DNA from: an uncultured Collinsella sp.
GTDB lineage: Bacteria > Actinomycetota > Coriobacteriia > Coriobacteriales > Coriobacteriaceae
Length of the DNA: 64,000 nt
Assembly: GCA_902497065.1 (NCBI GenBank)
Contig: CABVDH010000002.1
Location: 124,001-188,000 of the forward strand
Direction: 5' to 3'
Shown here: one piece after another, positions 18,934 to 27,713 of the stretch
Position numbering within the stretch: position 1 is the first letter of the stretch
Layout of the letters: each line of letters begins with the position of its first letter
Translations under genes and position numbers: made by a program
Notes under the pieces: generated by a model
The model's input: the letters and a program-made list of their open reading frames with translations, nothing else
Database searches by the model: none
What the model was told of the DNA's origin: nothing

Positions 18934-20000
18934 TGTGGGAAGCCGATGACTCTCAGGACCTGTGGGCGACGCCCGGCAACTCGCCGGCGGCATCCATGGC
19001 GCACGGCGAGCGCATGGTGGGCTCGGAGCTGACGGCCGAGGACCTCGATGTCGACCGCACTTTGCGCCCCCAGCGCCTGGACGACTACTGCGGCCAGGAG
19101 CACATCAAGCAGAGCCTGCGCGTGTTGATCGAAGCGGCGCAGAGCCGTGGCGAGACGCTCGACCACGTGATTTTCTCGGGTCCTCCGGGCCTGGGCAAGA
19201 CCACGCTGGCCACCGTTATCGCCAACGAGCTGGGCGCTCAGATCAAGACCACGAGTGGCCCTGCCATCGCACGCACGGGCGACCTGGCGGCCATCCTTAC
19301 TAACTTGCAGCCGGGTGATGTGCTGTTTATCGACGAGATCCACCGCCTCAACCGTTCGGTCGAGGAGGTCCTGTACCCCGCGATGGAGGACTTTGCCCTC
19401 GATATCGTGATTGGCAAGGGTCCGGCGGCGCGCTCGATTCGCCTGGATATTCCCAAGTTTACGCTGGTAGCGGCAACGACCCGCTCAGGCATGTTGACAG
19501 GCCCGTTGCGCGACCGCTTTGGCATTTCATATCGCCTGGATTACTACACGGTCGAGGAGCTCGCGCAGATTGTGACGCGCTCGGCGACTATCCTGGGCGT
19601 GACGATCGACCACCCCAGTGCACTCGAGATCGGCTCGCGTTCGCGCGGCACGCCACGTCTTGCCAACCGCCTGCTCAAGCGCGTGCGCGACTATGCGCAG
19701 GTGCGCGGCAACGGTCCCATTGAGCTCGATATCTGCCGTCAGGCACTCGAGTTCTTCGAGATCGACGAGCTCGGTCTGGACTGGATGGATATTCGCATTT
19801 TGGAGACGCTCGCCAAGACGTTCTCCGGTCGTGCCGTGGGACTTACGACCCTTGCCAGCGCGGTGGGCGAGGACCCGGGCACGCTCGAGGATGTCTATGA
19901 GCCCTATTTGCTGCAATGCGGGTTGATGATTCGTACGCCGCAGGGCCGTCAGGCAACCCTTCGCACCTTTGAGCACCTGGGGATTGAACCTACCGTTTAG
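18933..20000 (+). CDS. ruvB: Holliday junction branch migration ATPase RuvB
   Basis: A 355-residue AAA+ motor. Walker A is GPPGLGKTTLA, Walker B is FIDEIHR, sensor 1 is ATTRSGML and the arginine finger region is GPLRDRFGI. The C-terminal winged helix closes with RTPQGRQAT. I use the ATG at 18933, which makes the same 1-nt stop/start overlap as ruvC-ruvA; a GTG directly before it would add one residue. It drives branch migration with RuvA. Confidence 0.97.
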   Translation: MWEADDSQDLWATPGNSPAASMAHGERMVGSELTAEDLDVDRTLRPQRLDDYCGQEHIKQSLRVLIEAAQSRGETLDHVIFSGPPGLGKTTLATVIANELGAQIKTTSGPAIARTGDLAAILTNLQPGDVLFIDEIHRLNRSVEEVLYPAMEDFALDIVIGKGPAARSIRLDIPKFTLVAATTRSGMLTGPLRDRFGISYRLDYYTVEELAQIVTRSATILGVTIDHPSALEIGSRSRGTPRLANRLLKRVRDYAQVRGNGPIELDICRQALEFFEIDELGLDWMDIRILETLAKTFSGRAVGLTTLASAVGEDPGTLEDVYEPYLLQCGLMIRTPQGRQATLRTFEHLGIEPTV

Positions 20001-20144
20001 GGCGCTTTGTTTTGGCGGGCTGTTGGGCTATCGCTGGGCATCGGGTAAACATATCGCCGTTCATCGGTTATGGGCGTTTTACTATTGCGCGCCCGTGCTA
20101 TGCTGAATTGGTCTTTTTCTCATTCGGTAACGAAAGGACCGCCC

Positions 20145-21812
20145 ATGCCTACTGACATCGAAATCGCACGTTCCGTCACGCCGCTGCCCATTACCGAGGT
20201 GGCTAAGAACGCCGGCGTCGACGTAAAGCACCTGATTCCGTACGGCTTCGACAAGGCTAAGGTTGACTATTCACTGCTCAACGAGCCGACCGATCACCAG
20301 GCCAAGCTCGTCCTCGTGACCGCTATCAACCCAACGCCTGCGGGCGAGGGCAAGACCACCACGACCATCGGTCTGGCCGATGGCCTGCGTCGTCGCGGCG
20401 TCAAGAGTGCCGTGGCCCTGCGCGAGCCTTCGCTCGGCCCCGTCTTTGGCGTTAAGGGCGGTGCTGCCGGCGGCGGCTGGGCTCAGGTCATCCCCATGGA
20501 GGATATCAACCTGCACTTTACCGGCGACTTCCACGCTATCGGTGCTGCCAATAACCTGCTGGCCGCCATGCTCGACAACCATATTCAGCAGGGCAATCAG
20601 CTCGGTATTGACGTTAAGCGCATCACTTGGAAGCGCGTCGTCGATATGAACGACCGTCAGCTGCGCCACGTTATCGACGGCATTGGCGGTAAGGCCCAGG
20701 GCGTGCCGCGCGAGGACGGCTTCGATATCACCGTCGCCTCCGAGGTCATGGCAATCCTGTGCCTGTCTACGAGCATCAGCGACCTCAAGGAGCGCCTGGG
20801 CGAGATCGTCGTCGGCTACAGCTTTGCCGGCGAGCCCGTCCGTGCCCGCGACCTTAAGGCCCAGGGTGCCATGGCCGCGTTGCTTAAGGACGCGCTCAAG
20901 CCCAACCTGGTGCAAACGCTCGAGGGCACGCCCGCGTTTGTCCACGGCGGTCCCTTCGCCAACATTGCCCACGGCTGCAACTCTATCATGGCCACGCGTA
21001 TGGCGATGCGCTTTGGCGATGTCGCCATTACCGAGGCCGGCTTCGGTGCCGATTTGGGCGCCGAGAAATTCCTCGACATCAAGTGCCGCATGACGGGCGT
21101 TCGCCCCAGCGCCGTCGTGATCGTCGCGACCGCTCGTGCGCTGAAGTACAACGGTGGCGTCGCCAAGGCCGACCTCAACGAGGAGAACCTCGAGGCGCTC
21201 AAGGCTGGCATGCCCAACCTGCTGCGTCACGTCGACAACATCCAGAACGTTTATGGTCTGCCCTGCGTGGTCGCCATCAACCGATTCCCGACGGACACCG
21301 AGGCCGAGCTTGCGCTCATCGAGTCCGAGTGCCAGAAGCTCGGCGTCAACGTTAAGCTTTCCGAGGTCTGGGCCAAGGGCGGCGAGGGCGCGCTCGACCT
21401 GGCCGATGAGGTCATGCGTCTGATTGAGCAGCCGAGCGAGCTCAAGTTTGCCTATGAGGACGGCGCTGATGTCGCTGATGCCCTCGAGGCTGTTGCCACC
21501 AAGGTCTACCGCGCCGACGGCGTCGACTTTACGCCGGCTGCCAAGCGCCAGCTCGCCGAGCTGCGCGAGAACGGCTTTGGCAACCTGCCGGTGTGCGTGG
21601 CCAAGACGCAGTACAGCTTTAGCGACAACGCCAAGGCCCTGGGCGCTCCCGAGAACTTCCGCATTACGGTGCGCGAGCTCAAGGTTTCCGCCGGTGCCCA
21701 CTTTGTGGTCGCACTGACTGGCAGTGTTCTGACCATGCCGGGCCTGCCCAAGGTCCCCGCGGCCGAGAACATCGACGTCGACAACGACGGCAACATCACC
21801 GGCCTGTTCTAA
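20145..21812 (+). CDS. fhs: Formate-tetrahydrofolate ligase
   Basis: A 555-residue ATP-dependent formyl-THF synthetase, full length for the family. The P-loop is TPAGEGKTTTTIGL (about 65-78). It is followed by REPSLGPVFGVKGGAAGGG and the typical FTGDFHAI region. It makes 10-formyl-THF from formate and feeds purine synthesis or a reductive one-carbon branch, together with fchA and folD at 31562-33051. The start ATG follows GAAAGGA. A weak promoter is possible at 20077-20104 (TTTTAC, 16 bp, TATGCT). A strong terminator follows. Confidence 0.97.
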   Translation: MPTDIEIARSVTPLPITEVAKNAGVDVKHLIPYGFDKAKVDYSLLNEPTDHQAKLVLVTAINPTPAGEGKTTTTIGLADGLRRRGVKSAVALREPSLGPVFGVKGGAAGGGWAQVIPMEDINLHFTGDFHAIGAANNLLAAMLDNHIQQGNQLGIDVKRITWKRVVDMNDRQLRHVIDGIGGKAQGVPREDGFDITVASEVMAILCLSTSISDLKERLGEIVVGYSFAGEPVRARDLKAQGAMAALLKDALKPNLVQTLEGTPAFVHGGPFANIAHGCNSIMATRMAMRFGDVAITEAGFGADLGAEKFLDIKCRMTGVRPSAVVIVATARALKYNGGVAKADLNEENLEALKAGMPNLLRHVDNIQNVYGLPCVVAINRFPTDTEAELALIESECQKLGVNVKLSEVWAKGGEGALDLADEVMRLIEQPSELKFAYEDGADVADALEAVATKVYRADGVDFTPAAKRQLAELRENGFGNLPVCVAKTQYSFSDNAKALGAPENFRITVRELKVSAGAHFVVALTGSVLTMPGLPKVPAAENIDVDNDGNITGLF

Positions 21813-21837
21813 GCTCGCTGCGCATAGCTGCTTGCTT

Positions 21838-21874
21838 GCCCCGCCGCGCCCACAAGGCCCGGCGGGGCTTTTTG
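21838..21874 (+). terminator. Intrinsic terminator after fhs
   Basis: GCCCCGCCG pairs with CGGCGGGGC around a 13-nt loop and is followed by TTTTT. Confidence 0.92.
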
Positions 21875-21991
21875 ATCCTTAGGCCCGCGCATGTCTTGTA
21901 GATACCGGCGGGCTCCGTCCATCATAGGCTTTTGCGCGGGTAGAATGCATGGATAACTTGAGGCTCACGCGCGACGGAAAGGAATCGTTGC

Positions 21992-22981
21992 ATGGATCAG
22001 GACAAGACAACCGTGATGGGCGGCTACGGTTCCGCGCAGGCTGGCGATAGCGCCGATGCAACCCGCGTTGTTCCCAACCCCGGTTATACCGACCCCGCCG
22101 CGACGCAGCCTTCTGTCGAGCCCACCCGGGTTATGGGCTATGGCGACACGGCGCAGGATTCTTACGCTGCATCTTCGCAAGGCCCCTATAGCAACGCAGC
22201 TCCGGACCCGTTTGATTACGCGCCGCAGGATTCTTATGCCGCCTCGACGCCGAATCCCTATGATGACCTGCCGCAGAATCCCATTCCGCAGCCTCAGCAG
22301 ACGACGTATATGCCTCGCACGGCGCAGCCTCGCTACGAGTCGCGCCAACCGTATCGCGAGTACCCCAAGTCGATTCCGCAATATGGCGAGGACGAGGAGA
22401 AGAAGCCGTCGCGTTCGTCGAGCGTGATCAAGAAGATCCTCATCGTGCTGGCGATCTTCTTTGCGCTGTCGGTTGTGTTTGCCATCGTGTCGGGCATGCT
22501 CAACAAGCGAGGGAGTTCAACGGCCGATACCACTGCCGAGCAAACTGAGTCCGCCTCGTCTAGCGCCGTCGATCTGAGCGATATCCCGGGGCAGTACTGG
22601 TCCAACGCCAAGAAGATCCTCAAGTCGCGCGGCGCCGATCTTTCGAATGCCGTGGTCCTGACTGATGATGGCTCAACGCCCGTCGTCGATGCCAACTGGG
22701 TCGTTACTTCTGCCTACTATAACGACAACGGCAACCTCGAAATTCAACTCACGCACAAGAACAGCTCGGGCAACTCGTCCGACGGCCAAAGCGGTACCGA
22801 CAGTTCGAGCTCCAATACGCTGGAGGACTTGAGCAACAAGGCACAGGAGTTGGGAGACAAGGCGCAAGAGCTGGGCGACACGGCACAAAACCTGGGCGAT
22901 ACCGCGCAGAACTTGGGCGGCATGGCGACGGATGCCTGGAACGCCCTGCAAAACGGCATCTCGGGCGCGCAGGGAAACTAG
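21992..22981 (+). CDS. Single-pass membrane protein with PASTA-like domain
   Basis: A 329-residue protein, not assigned to a named family. Residues 1-130 are low complexity, rich in Asp, Ala, Pro, Tyr and Gln, with imperfect DPFDYAPQDSYAAS-type repeats. One membrane helix lies at about 148-170 (KKILIVLAIFFALSVVFAIVSG). An extracellular Ser/Thr linker follows. A domain of about 65 residues beginning IPGQYWSNAKKILKSRG resembles PASTA modules. The C-terminal tail has four copies of a 7-residue AQELGD/AQNLGD-type repeat that should form a helix. The start ATG follows GGAAAGGAA. It is probably inserted with the C-terminus outside. It converges on the CDF gene with an 18-nt gap. Confidence 0.75.
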   Translation: MDQDKTTVMGGYGSAQAGDSADATRVVPNPGYTDPAATQPSVEPTRVMGYGDTAQDSYAASSQGPYSNAAPDPFDYAPQDSYAASTPNPYDDLPQNPIPQPQQTTYMPRTAQPRYESRQPYREYPKSIPQYGEDEEKKPSRSSSVIKKILIVLAIFFALSVVFAIVSGMLNKRGSSTADTTAEQTESASSSAVDLSDIPGQYWSNAKKILKSRGADLSNAVVLTDDGSTPVVDANWVVTSAYYNDNGNLEIQLTHKNSSGNSSDGQSGTDSSSSNTLEDLSNKAQELGDKAQELGDTAQNLGDTAQNLGGMATDAWNALQNGISGAQGN

Positions 22982-22999
22982 CGGACGAGCGGAGCGGGG

Positions 23000-24181
23000 C
23001 TACAGCTGCTCGGCCGGACGCTCGGGCGAGCTAAAGCCCGAATCAAACGTGACGACGCATGAGACGTCGGGCCGGCGCTCGTGCACGATGCGCGTGACGA
23101 GCTCCAGCAGCTCCTCGTCGGATATGTCAAAGCCGTCGGGACGCACCAGGTCAAACGAAACGAACCCGTCGTGCTCGTGCAGGTCGTGGATGGAGAGCGC
23201 GGGATCGATCTGCATGACGCCGCGCTTGACCCAGCCGCGCAGGTCGTCGCCAGTGGTGGCGATGGGGTCGCAGTGCAGCGTGATATCGATGCCCATCTGG
23301 CGCTTGATGTCGTGCTCGATGGTGTCCAGAATCTCGTGGTGCTCAAATGCGTCGCCCTCGCCGGGCATCTCCACGTGGGCGCTGGCAAACTGACGACCGG
23401 GGCCGTAGTCGTGCACCATCAGGTCGTGTGTGCCCAAAACCTGCGGATAGGACATGATCTTGTCGCGGATTGCCTGGACGAGCTTGGGGTCGGGCGCTTG
23501 CCCCAGCAACGGGCTGATGGCGTCGCGCACTAGGCCCATGCCGCTGATGCAGATGAAGATGCCCACACCCAGGCCTGCCCAGCCGTCGAGGTCAAAGCCT
23601 GTCGTCTGCGAAATAAGCGCCGCCACCAAGACCGAGCCCGAGGTGATGACGTCGTTTTTGGAGTCCTGTGCCGTGGCGATGAGCGTCTCCGAGTCGATGC
23701 GGTCGCCCAGCGTGCGGTTGAACGCTGCCATCCAGAGCTTAACGAGCATGGACAGAACAAGGGCGGCCATGGAGAGCGCCGAATACACGGTGGGGGAAGG
23801 CTTGATGATCTTAGTGACCGACTCGAGGATCAGATTGATGCCGACGGCGCAAACCAGGACGGCGACGAACAGGCCGGCTAGGTACTCATAGCGACCGTGG
23901 CCATAGGGGTGGCCTTCGTCTGCCGGGCGGCTGGCAAGGCGGAACCCGAGCAGGCTCACGATGTTGCTCGAGGCATCGGAGAGGTTGTTGAAAGCGTCGG
24001 CGATGAGGGAGACGGAGCCGGCGAGCAGGCCCGCGATGCCCTTGGCCAGGCACAGGGTGATGTTGAGGCCAATGCAGACGAGGCTTGCGGAAAAGCCCGC
24101 GTTGGTGCGGCAAGATGCATCGACCGGCTCGCTCTCGCTGCCGGGAACAAGCGTATGTACCAGCCGATTTACAAATAGCAT
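23000..24181 (-). CDS. Cation diffusion facilitator metal transporter
   Basis: A 393-residue CDF-family divalent metal efflux protein. The helix-2 signature SLIADAFNNLSDASSNIVSLLGFRLA gives the metal-binding Asp residues, and HPYGHGRYEYLAGL is the family loop. A matching Asp motif in helix 5 lies in TAQDSKNDVITSG. A C-terminal cytoplasmic domain has HDLMVHDYGPGRQFASAHVEM. I start it at the ATG at 24181 (AGGAC 8 nt upstream). Longer in-frame starts would add an unrelated basic N-terminus, and a CTACACTAT -10-like element lies inside that stretch. The substrate (Zn, Mn or Fe) cannot be told. Confidence 0.88.
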   Translation of the reverse strand: MLFVNRLVHTLVPGSESEPVDASCRTNAGFSASLVCIGLNITLCLAKGIAGLLAGSVSLIADAFNNLSDASSNIVSLLGFRLASRPADEGHPYGHGRYEYLAGLFVAVLVCAVGINLILESVTKIIKPSPTVYSALSMAALVLSMLVKLWMAAFNRTLGDRIDSETLIATAQDSKNDVITSGSVLVAALISQTTGFDLDGWAGLGVGIFICISGMGLVRDAISPLLGQAPDPKLVQAIRDKIMSYPQVLGTHDLMVHDYGPGRQFASAHVEMPGEGDAFEHHEILDTIEHDIKRQMGIDITLHCDPIATTGDDLRGWVKRGVMQIDPALSIHDLHEHDGFVSFDLVRPDGFDISDEELLELVTRIVHERRPDVSCVVTFDSGFSSPERPAEQL

Positions 24182-24399
24182 AGCGGTCGTCCTCACAATC
24201 ATGTTTAAGGGGATAGTGTAGCTCGCGCGGGGGCGCCGTGCACCGATGCTCAGAAAATGCAGCAATAGTCTGCCGGTGCTAACGAGCGAGCCTTCTCGTC
24301 TGCCTGGGTGGTCCATTTTGGGCCACATGGGTATGGGCATGTGCCTGCTTGCTCGACATACTTAATGTCGACAGCCCCTGTGCAAAGGAGGACGTTTCC

Positions 24400-25737
24400 A
24401 TGGACGAGATGTTTGCCATTAAATGTCAAAACTGCGGCGGCCCTATGTACTCGCACCAGGCTAAGCGCAGCTTTGAGTGCGCCTATTGCGGCACGGTCGT
24501 TCCGTGGCAGGCGGACGTCGGAGAGCCCAAGAGCGCCCTGGGCATTCGCCATACGCCGCTGACGGTGGTGGATGGACTGCTCAAGCTCACGCATGTGTCG
24601 CAACTCGAGCGCCCGGAGGACCCGGACTGGTATTTCTTCAATTCGCACTGGCGCAATCAGTCGGTCCTGGAACATCTGCTGTGGGAGGATCGCGGCACGG
24701 CGCAGGAGTTCCAAGAGGCCACGCATGTGAGTATTCCTTGCCCCTTCTGTGGTGCGTCCTTTGAGGGCGAGTCGACCCAGCGCGTGTTTGAGTGCCCGTC
24801 CTGCGGCAACAAGATCGGCATTGCCGACCTGCTCAAGCCGGGGACGTTTAGCAAGCGTCTGACCATGGGCGTGGGTGCGGAGTATGTGCCGGATCAGGGT
24901 ATTCCCTGCGAAATCTCGCCGCAGCAGGCACGTGCCAACGCGCTGCAGCTGGTGCGCCAGTACCCGGATGCCTTTGCCGGGCACGACGTGGAAGATGCGA
25001 TCCAAAACGACATGATGCTCTTCTATTTCCCCATGGCGCTGGCGGACCTGCGCATGATGGCGAGCTTCCCGGGCAAGGGCCTGAGCAAGGAAACCCTGGT
25101 GTACTACGAGGTGCTCGACTGGGCATACCCCAGGGCAAACTACCTGGACGTTCGCCTCATGGGCATTTTGGAGCCGTGGGACTTTGCCAAGGTCGGTCCG
25201 TTCGATCCCGCCATGCAGGAAGGCGACTTCCGCGTCGTCTCCGTCGATGCATCTACCAAGGACCAGGTGGTCATTGATAAGTTGGCGCTCGACGTTGCGG
25301 GCAACGATGCCGAGGCCGTACTGGGGCTCAATAAAAAGAGCATCCGAACCTGGGCGCGCAAGGCCCGCAAGCATAAGGATGGCCTGGTGATGGTGCCGGT
25401 CTACTTTGTCGATCGTCCGGCGACGGACAGCCGCGATGGCGAGCAGGTGCGCATTGCCGTAAACGGACAGACGGGCCGCGCGGCCGCGGCGGTGTTTAGC
25501 GACAAGCGCGAAACGCATATCGTGGCACCGCTCAACCCGAGCCTGCATCTGTCCGGTGAGAGCACCGTGCATGCCACGCCCATCGAGGTCAAATACGTTA
25601 AGTCGCCGTTTCTGTACCAGATCGTGCGCCGTGGAGGCGGCGAGCAACCGCGCCAGGTTGCAGCGGTTGCCGAGGGTTCCTACCGAGAGGAGAAGCCCAA
25701 ACGCAAGGGCTTGTTCGCTGCGATCTTTGGGAAGTAG
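24400..25737 (+). CDS. TFIIB-type zinc ribbon-containing protein
   Basis: A 445-residue cytoplasmic protein with two zinc ribbons: CxxC/CxxC at about residues 9-32 (CQNCGG, CAYCGT) and again at about 113-140 (CPFCGA, CPSCGN). The remaining roughly 300 residues are a mixed alpha/beta region with no recognised catalytic motif. The C-terminus is basic (KPKRKGLFAAIFGK). The ATG at 24400 is preceded by AAAGGAGG. It is divergent from the CDF transporter. No enzyme activity can be assigned. Confidence 0.7.
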   Translation: MDEMFAIKCQNCGGPMYSHQAKRSFECAYCGTVVPWQADVGEPKSALGIRHTPLTVVDGLLKLTHVSQLERPEDPDWYFFNSHWRNQSVLEHLLWEDRGTAQEFQEATHVSIPCPFCGASFEGESTQRVFECPSCGNKIGIADLLKPGTFSKRLTMGVGAEYVPDQGIPCEISPQQARANALQLVRQYPDAFAGHDVEDAIQNDMMLFYFPMALADLRMMASFPGKGLSKETLVYYEVLDWAYPRANYLDVRLMGILEPWDFAKVGPFDPAMQEGDFRVVSVDASTKDQVVIDKLALDVAGNDAEAVLGLNKKSIRTWARKARKHKDGLVMVPVYFVDRPATDSRDGEQVRIAVNGQTGRAAAAVFSDKRETHIVAPLNPSLHLSGESTVHATPIEVKYVKSPFLYQIVRRGGGEQPRQVAAVAEGSYREEKPKRKGLFAAIFGK

Positions 25738-25779
25738 GGAAGCGCAGCATGGGACGGCTCGCAGGCATGCGGGCTGCCG

Positions 25780-25957
25780 TCCGGTAGTTTGGCAGGGGGT
25801 AGATGTAAATAAACGGTGGAGCGGCTGCAAAAGAGCCGCCTCGCTGGGCAAAATCAGGTTGTGCCGCGGAACCCGCTCCTCAGCTAGTCACACTTCGGAA
25901 GCGCGGGCAACGCAGACGCAAGTGTCTTAAGGGCCGGCTGCAACCGGCCCTTTTCTG
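25780..25957 (+). ncRNA. Candidate structured non-coding RNA
   Basis: The 395-bp gap between two convergent genes has no good reading frame but is structured. GGAGCGG near 25817 can pair with CCGCTCC near 25879, CACACTT near 25889 with AAGTGT near 25919, and a strong terminator closes it at 25929. Nothing downstream on this strand would need a leader. It could be a stand-alone small RNA or only the trailing end of the zinc-ribbon transcript. The 5' end is not defined. Confidence 0.35.
25929..25955 (+). terminator. Intrinsic terminator
   Basis: GGGCCGG and CCGGCCC pair around a 6-nt loop (CTGCAA) and are followed by TTTTCT. It ends the zinc-ribbon gene transcript or the candidate small RNA. 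Confidence 0.9.
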
Positions 25958-26132
25958 TGGCAGCCAATGGGCCCACATCAGACGAAGGTCGCGTTTTTGC
26001 CTGTCAGGTCACGCTCGCCAGCCACGGCTAGAATGTCGTTGCCGGCGTCCATGACCGGTATTGTTTCGTAGCGTGCGCCTCAACCGCGGGTGCGCCTGCG
26101 ACGGCTGCGGTGGTTTCGGTCGCAACGTGCTG

Positions 26133-27182
26133 CTACCCTTGCGTTTCGCCATTAGTCGCTTCGTTGATGGCGCGGTACTCGGCACTCAGCTCGCGCGCCA
26201 GCTCTTCCTTGCTTGGAAGATACGGCAGGTATTTGGCGGTAAACACTTGGTCGTTGTCTTCGGGCAGCGTGTACTCGACGATCGAATCGCTTTTGTCCGC
26301 GCAGAGCACGATGCCTATGGGCGGATTGTCGCCTTCGTTCATGAGCTCACGCGTGTAGTAGTTCACATACATTTGCATCTGGCCCAGGTCCTGATGCGTA
26401 AGGTCATCGGTCTTAAGGTCGATGAGCACGAAGCAGCGCATCAGATAGTTGTAAAAAACAAGGTCAATATAGAAATGGCGTCCATCAAAGGTGATGCGCT
26501 TTTGGCGCGCCTCGAAAGCGAAGCCACGGCCAAGCTCCAGCAGGAACTTCTGAAGATGCGTGATGAGCGCCTGCTCTAGATCGCTCTCGCGAAACGTAGC
26601 ATCGTCCGAGAAACCTAAAAACTCCAGTACATATGGGTCGCGGATGATATCCTCGGGGCGACGAGCCGGGGCGCTCTCTTGGATTTCCTGGGTGACGGCC
26701 TCTTTGTCCTTGCTGGCAAGTAGGCGCTCGCGGAACATGGTGTTGATCTGGCGTTCGAGCTGACGCGTGCTCCAGCGAGAATCGGCGCATTCGTTCATGT
26801 ACCAGGTGCGAGCTTCGGGGTCAGGAATGCGTATTAACCTGCGGTAATGTGTCCAGCTCAATTCGGGACGCAGTGAGTCCCGAATTGGAAATGCAAGATA
26901 GAACTGACGCATTTTGCGCAGCTCTCTTGCTTCAAAACTTTTACCAAAATCCTTGGTAAGTCTGATTGCGAGGGCCTTGAGCAGCGCCTCTCCATACTTG
27001 GCGCGCCCCTCTCCGCCCTGTTCATCAACAATACTCTTGCCGATCTCCCAATATGCCTCAACCATCGCAAAGTTAACGGCGGTATAGGCCTTGTCGCGAG
27101 CGGCGTTGAGAATCGAGGAGACCTGCTTGTAAAAACCTTCGGGCACGATTGCCGATTCTCCACGGTTTACCAGTTCGCCCAT
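26133..27182 (-). CDS. YhcG/DUF1016 PD-(D/E)XK nuclease family protein
   Basis: A 349-residue protein with the DUF1016 N-terminal helical domain (about 10-165) and a C-terminal PD-(D/E)XK nuclease. Active-site elements look intact: FEARQKRI, then HFYIDLVFYNYLMRCFVLID, the DLKT lysine, and GQMQMYVNYYTRE. Family members often sit near restriction or defence genes, but here there is no partner. Base composition is lower in GC than the neighbours, which suggests acquisition. The ATG at 27182 is chosen over a GTG one codon earlier, with GGAAAGTGGGG upstream. A defence or genome-maintenance role is an inference. Confidence 0.85.
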   Translation of the reverse strand: MGELVNRGESAIVPEGFYKQVSSILNAARDKAYTAVNFAMVEAYWEIGKSIVDEQGGEGRAKYGEALLKALAIRLTKDFGKSFEARELRKMRQFYLAFPIRDSLRPELSWTHYRRLIRIPDPEARTWYMNECADSRWSTRQLERQINTMFRERLLASKDKEAVTQEIQESAPARRPEDIIRDPYVLEFLGFSDDATFRESDLEQALITHLQKFLLELGRGFAFEARQKRITFDGRHFYIDLVFYNYLMRCFVLIDLKTDDLTHQDLGQMQMYVNYYTRELMNEGDNPPIGIVLCADKSDSIVEYTLPEDNDQVFTAKYLPYLPSKEELARELSAEYRAINEATNGETQG

Positions 27183-27349
27183 CACTGTCGCCCCACTTTC
27201 CTTTTGTGGAATGCGTCTTTATCGCATTTAGTTTAAAGCCTCGCGCGGACACGAATTGCTGTGCTGTCTGACATCTTCGCATGGGGCCTTGCGGTGACTA
27301 AAATGTGACCATAGAGGCAGTTTTAGCGAATCCCACGGGAGTGACGCGT

Positions 27350-27619
27350 ATGGACAATAACACGCTGCTATTCCAGGACAAAGGTTCGGGTAGGTATAAA
27401 GACGTCAAGATCTACCCCAACCGTATTGAGGTGCTCAAGAAGGGCACTTTTGGTGGCAAGCACACCGAGATTGTCTATCTTAAGGACATTACGGGGGTCA
27501 ACAGGATCAAGGGCCGCGATGTTTTTCTGCGTAACAGGCTGTTGACTGCTTGTGTTTTTAGCCTGAGCAGCCGTGCGAAGGCCCAGGAGTTTGTTAACGC
27601 GCTGAACATGGTGATGTAG
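27350..27619 (+). CDS. Small PH-like domain protein
   Basis: An 89-residue protein. Seven or so predicted strands and a C-terminal helix (KAQEFVNALNMV) give a bacterial PH-like pattern, with alternation such as VKIYPNRIEVLKKG and IVYLKDITGVNRI. The ATG at 27350 has GGGAGTGA 6 nt upstream; a GTG 45 nt earlier has no site. It stands between two minus-strand genes. The function is unknown, and the domain call rests on strand pattern only. Confidence 0.6.
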   Translation: MDNNTLLFQDKGSGRYKDVKIYPNRIEVLKKGTFGGKHTEIVYLKDITGVNRIKGRDVFLRNRLLTACVFSLSSRAKAQEFVNALNMVM

Positions 27620-27713
27620 CCTATGGCGGCGTTTGGGCCAAGGTAAAAATCGGGGGCACAGAACGGTGTCCTGCGCTCCCCATTGAGTCGATGTGTCTAA
27701 AAGGCCGGCTTGC

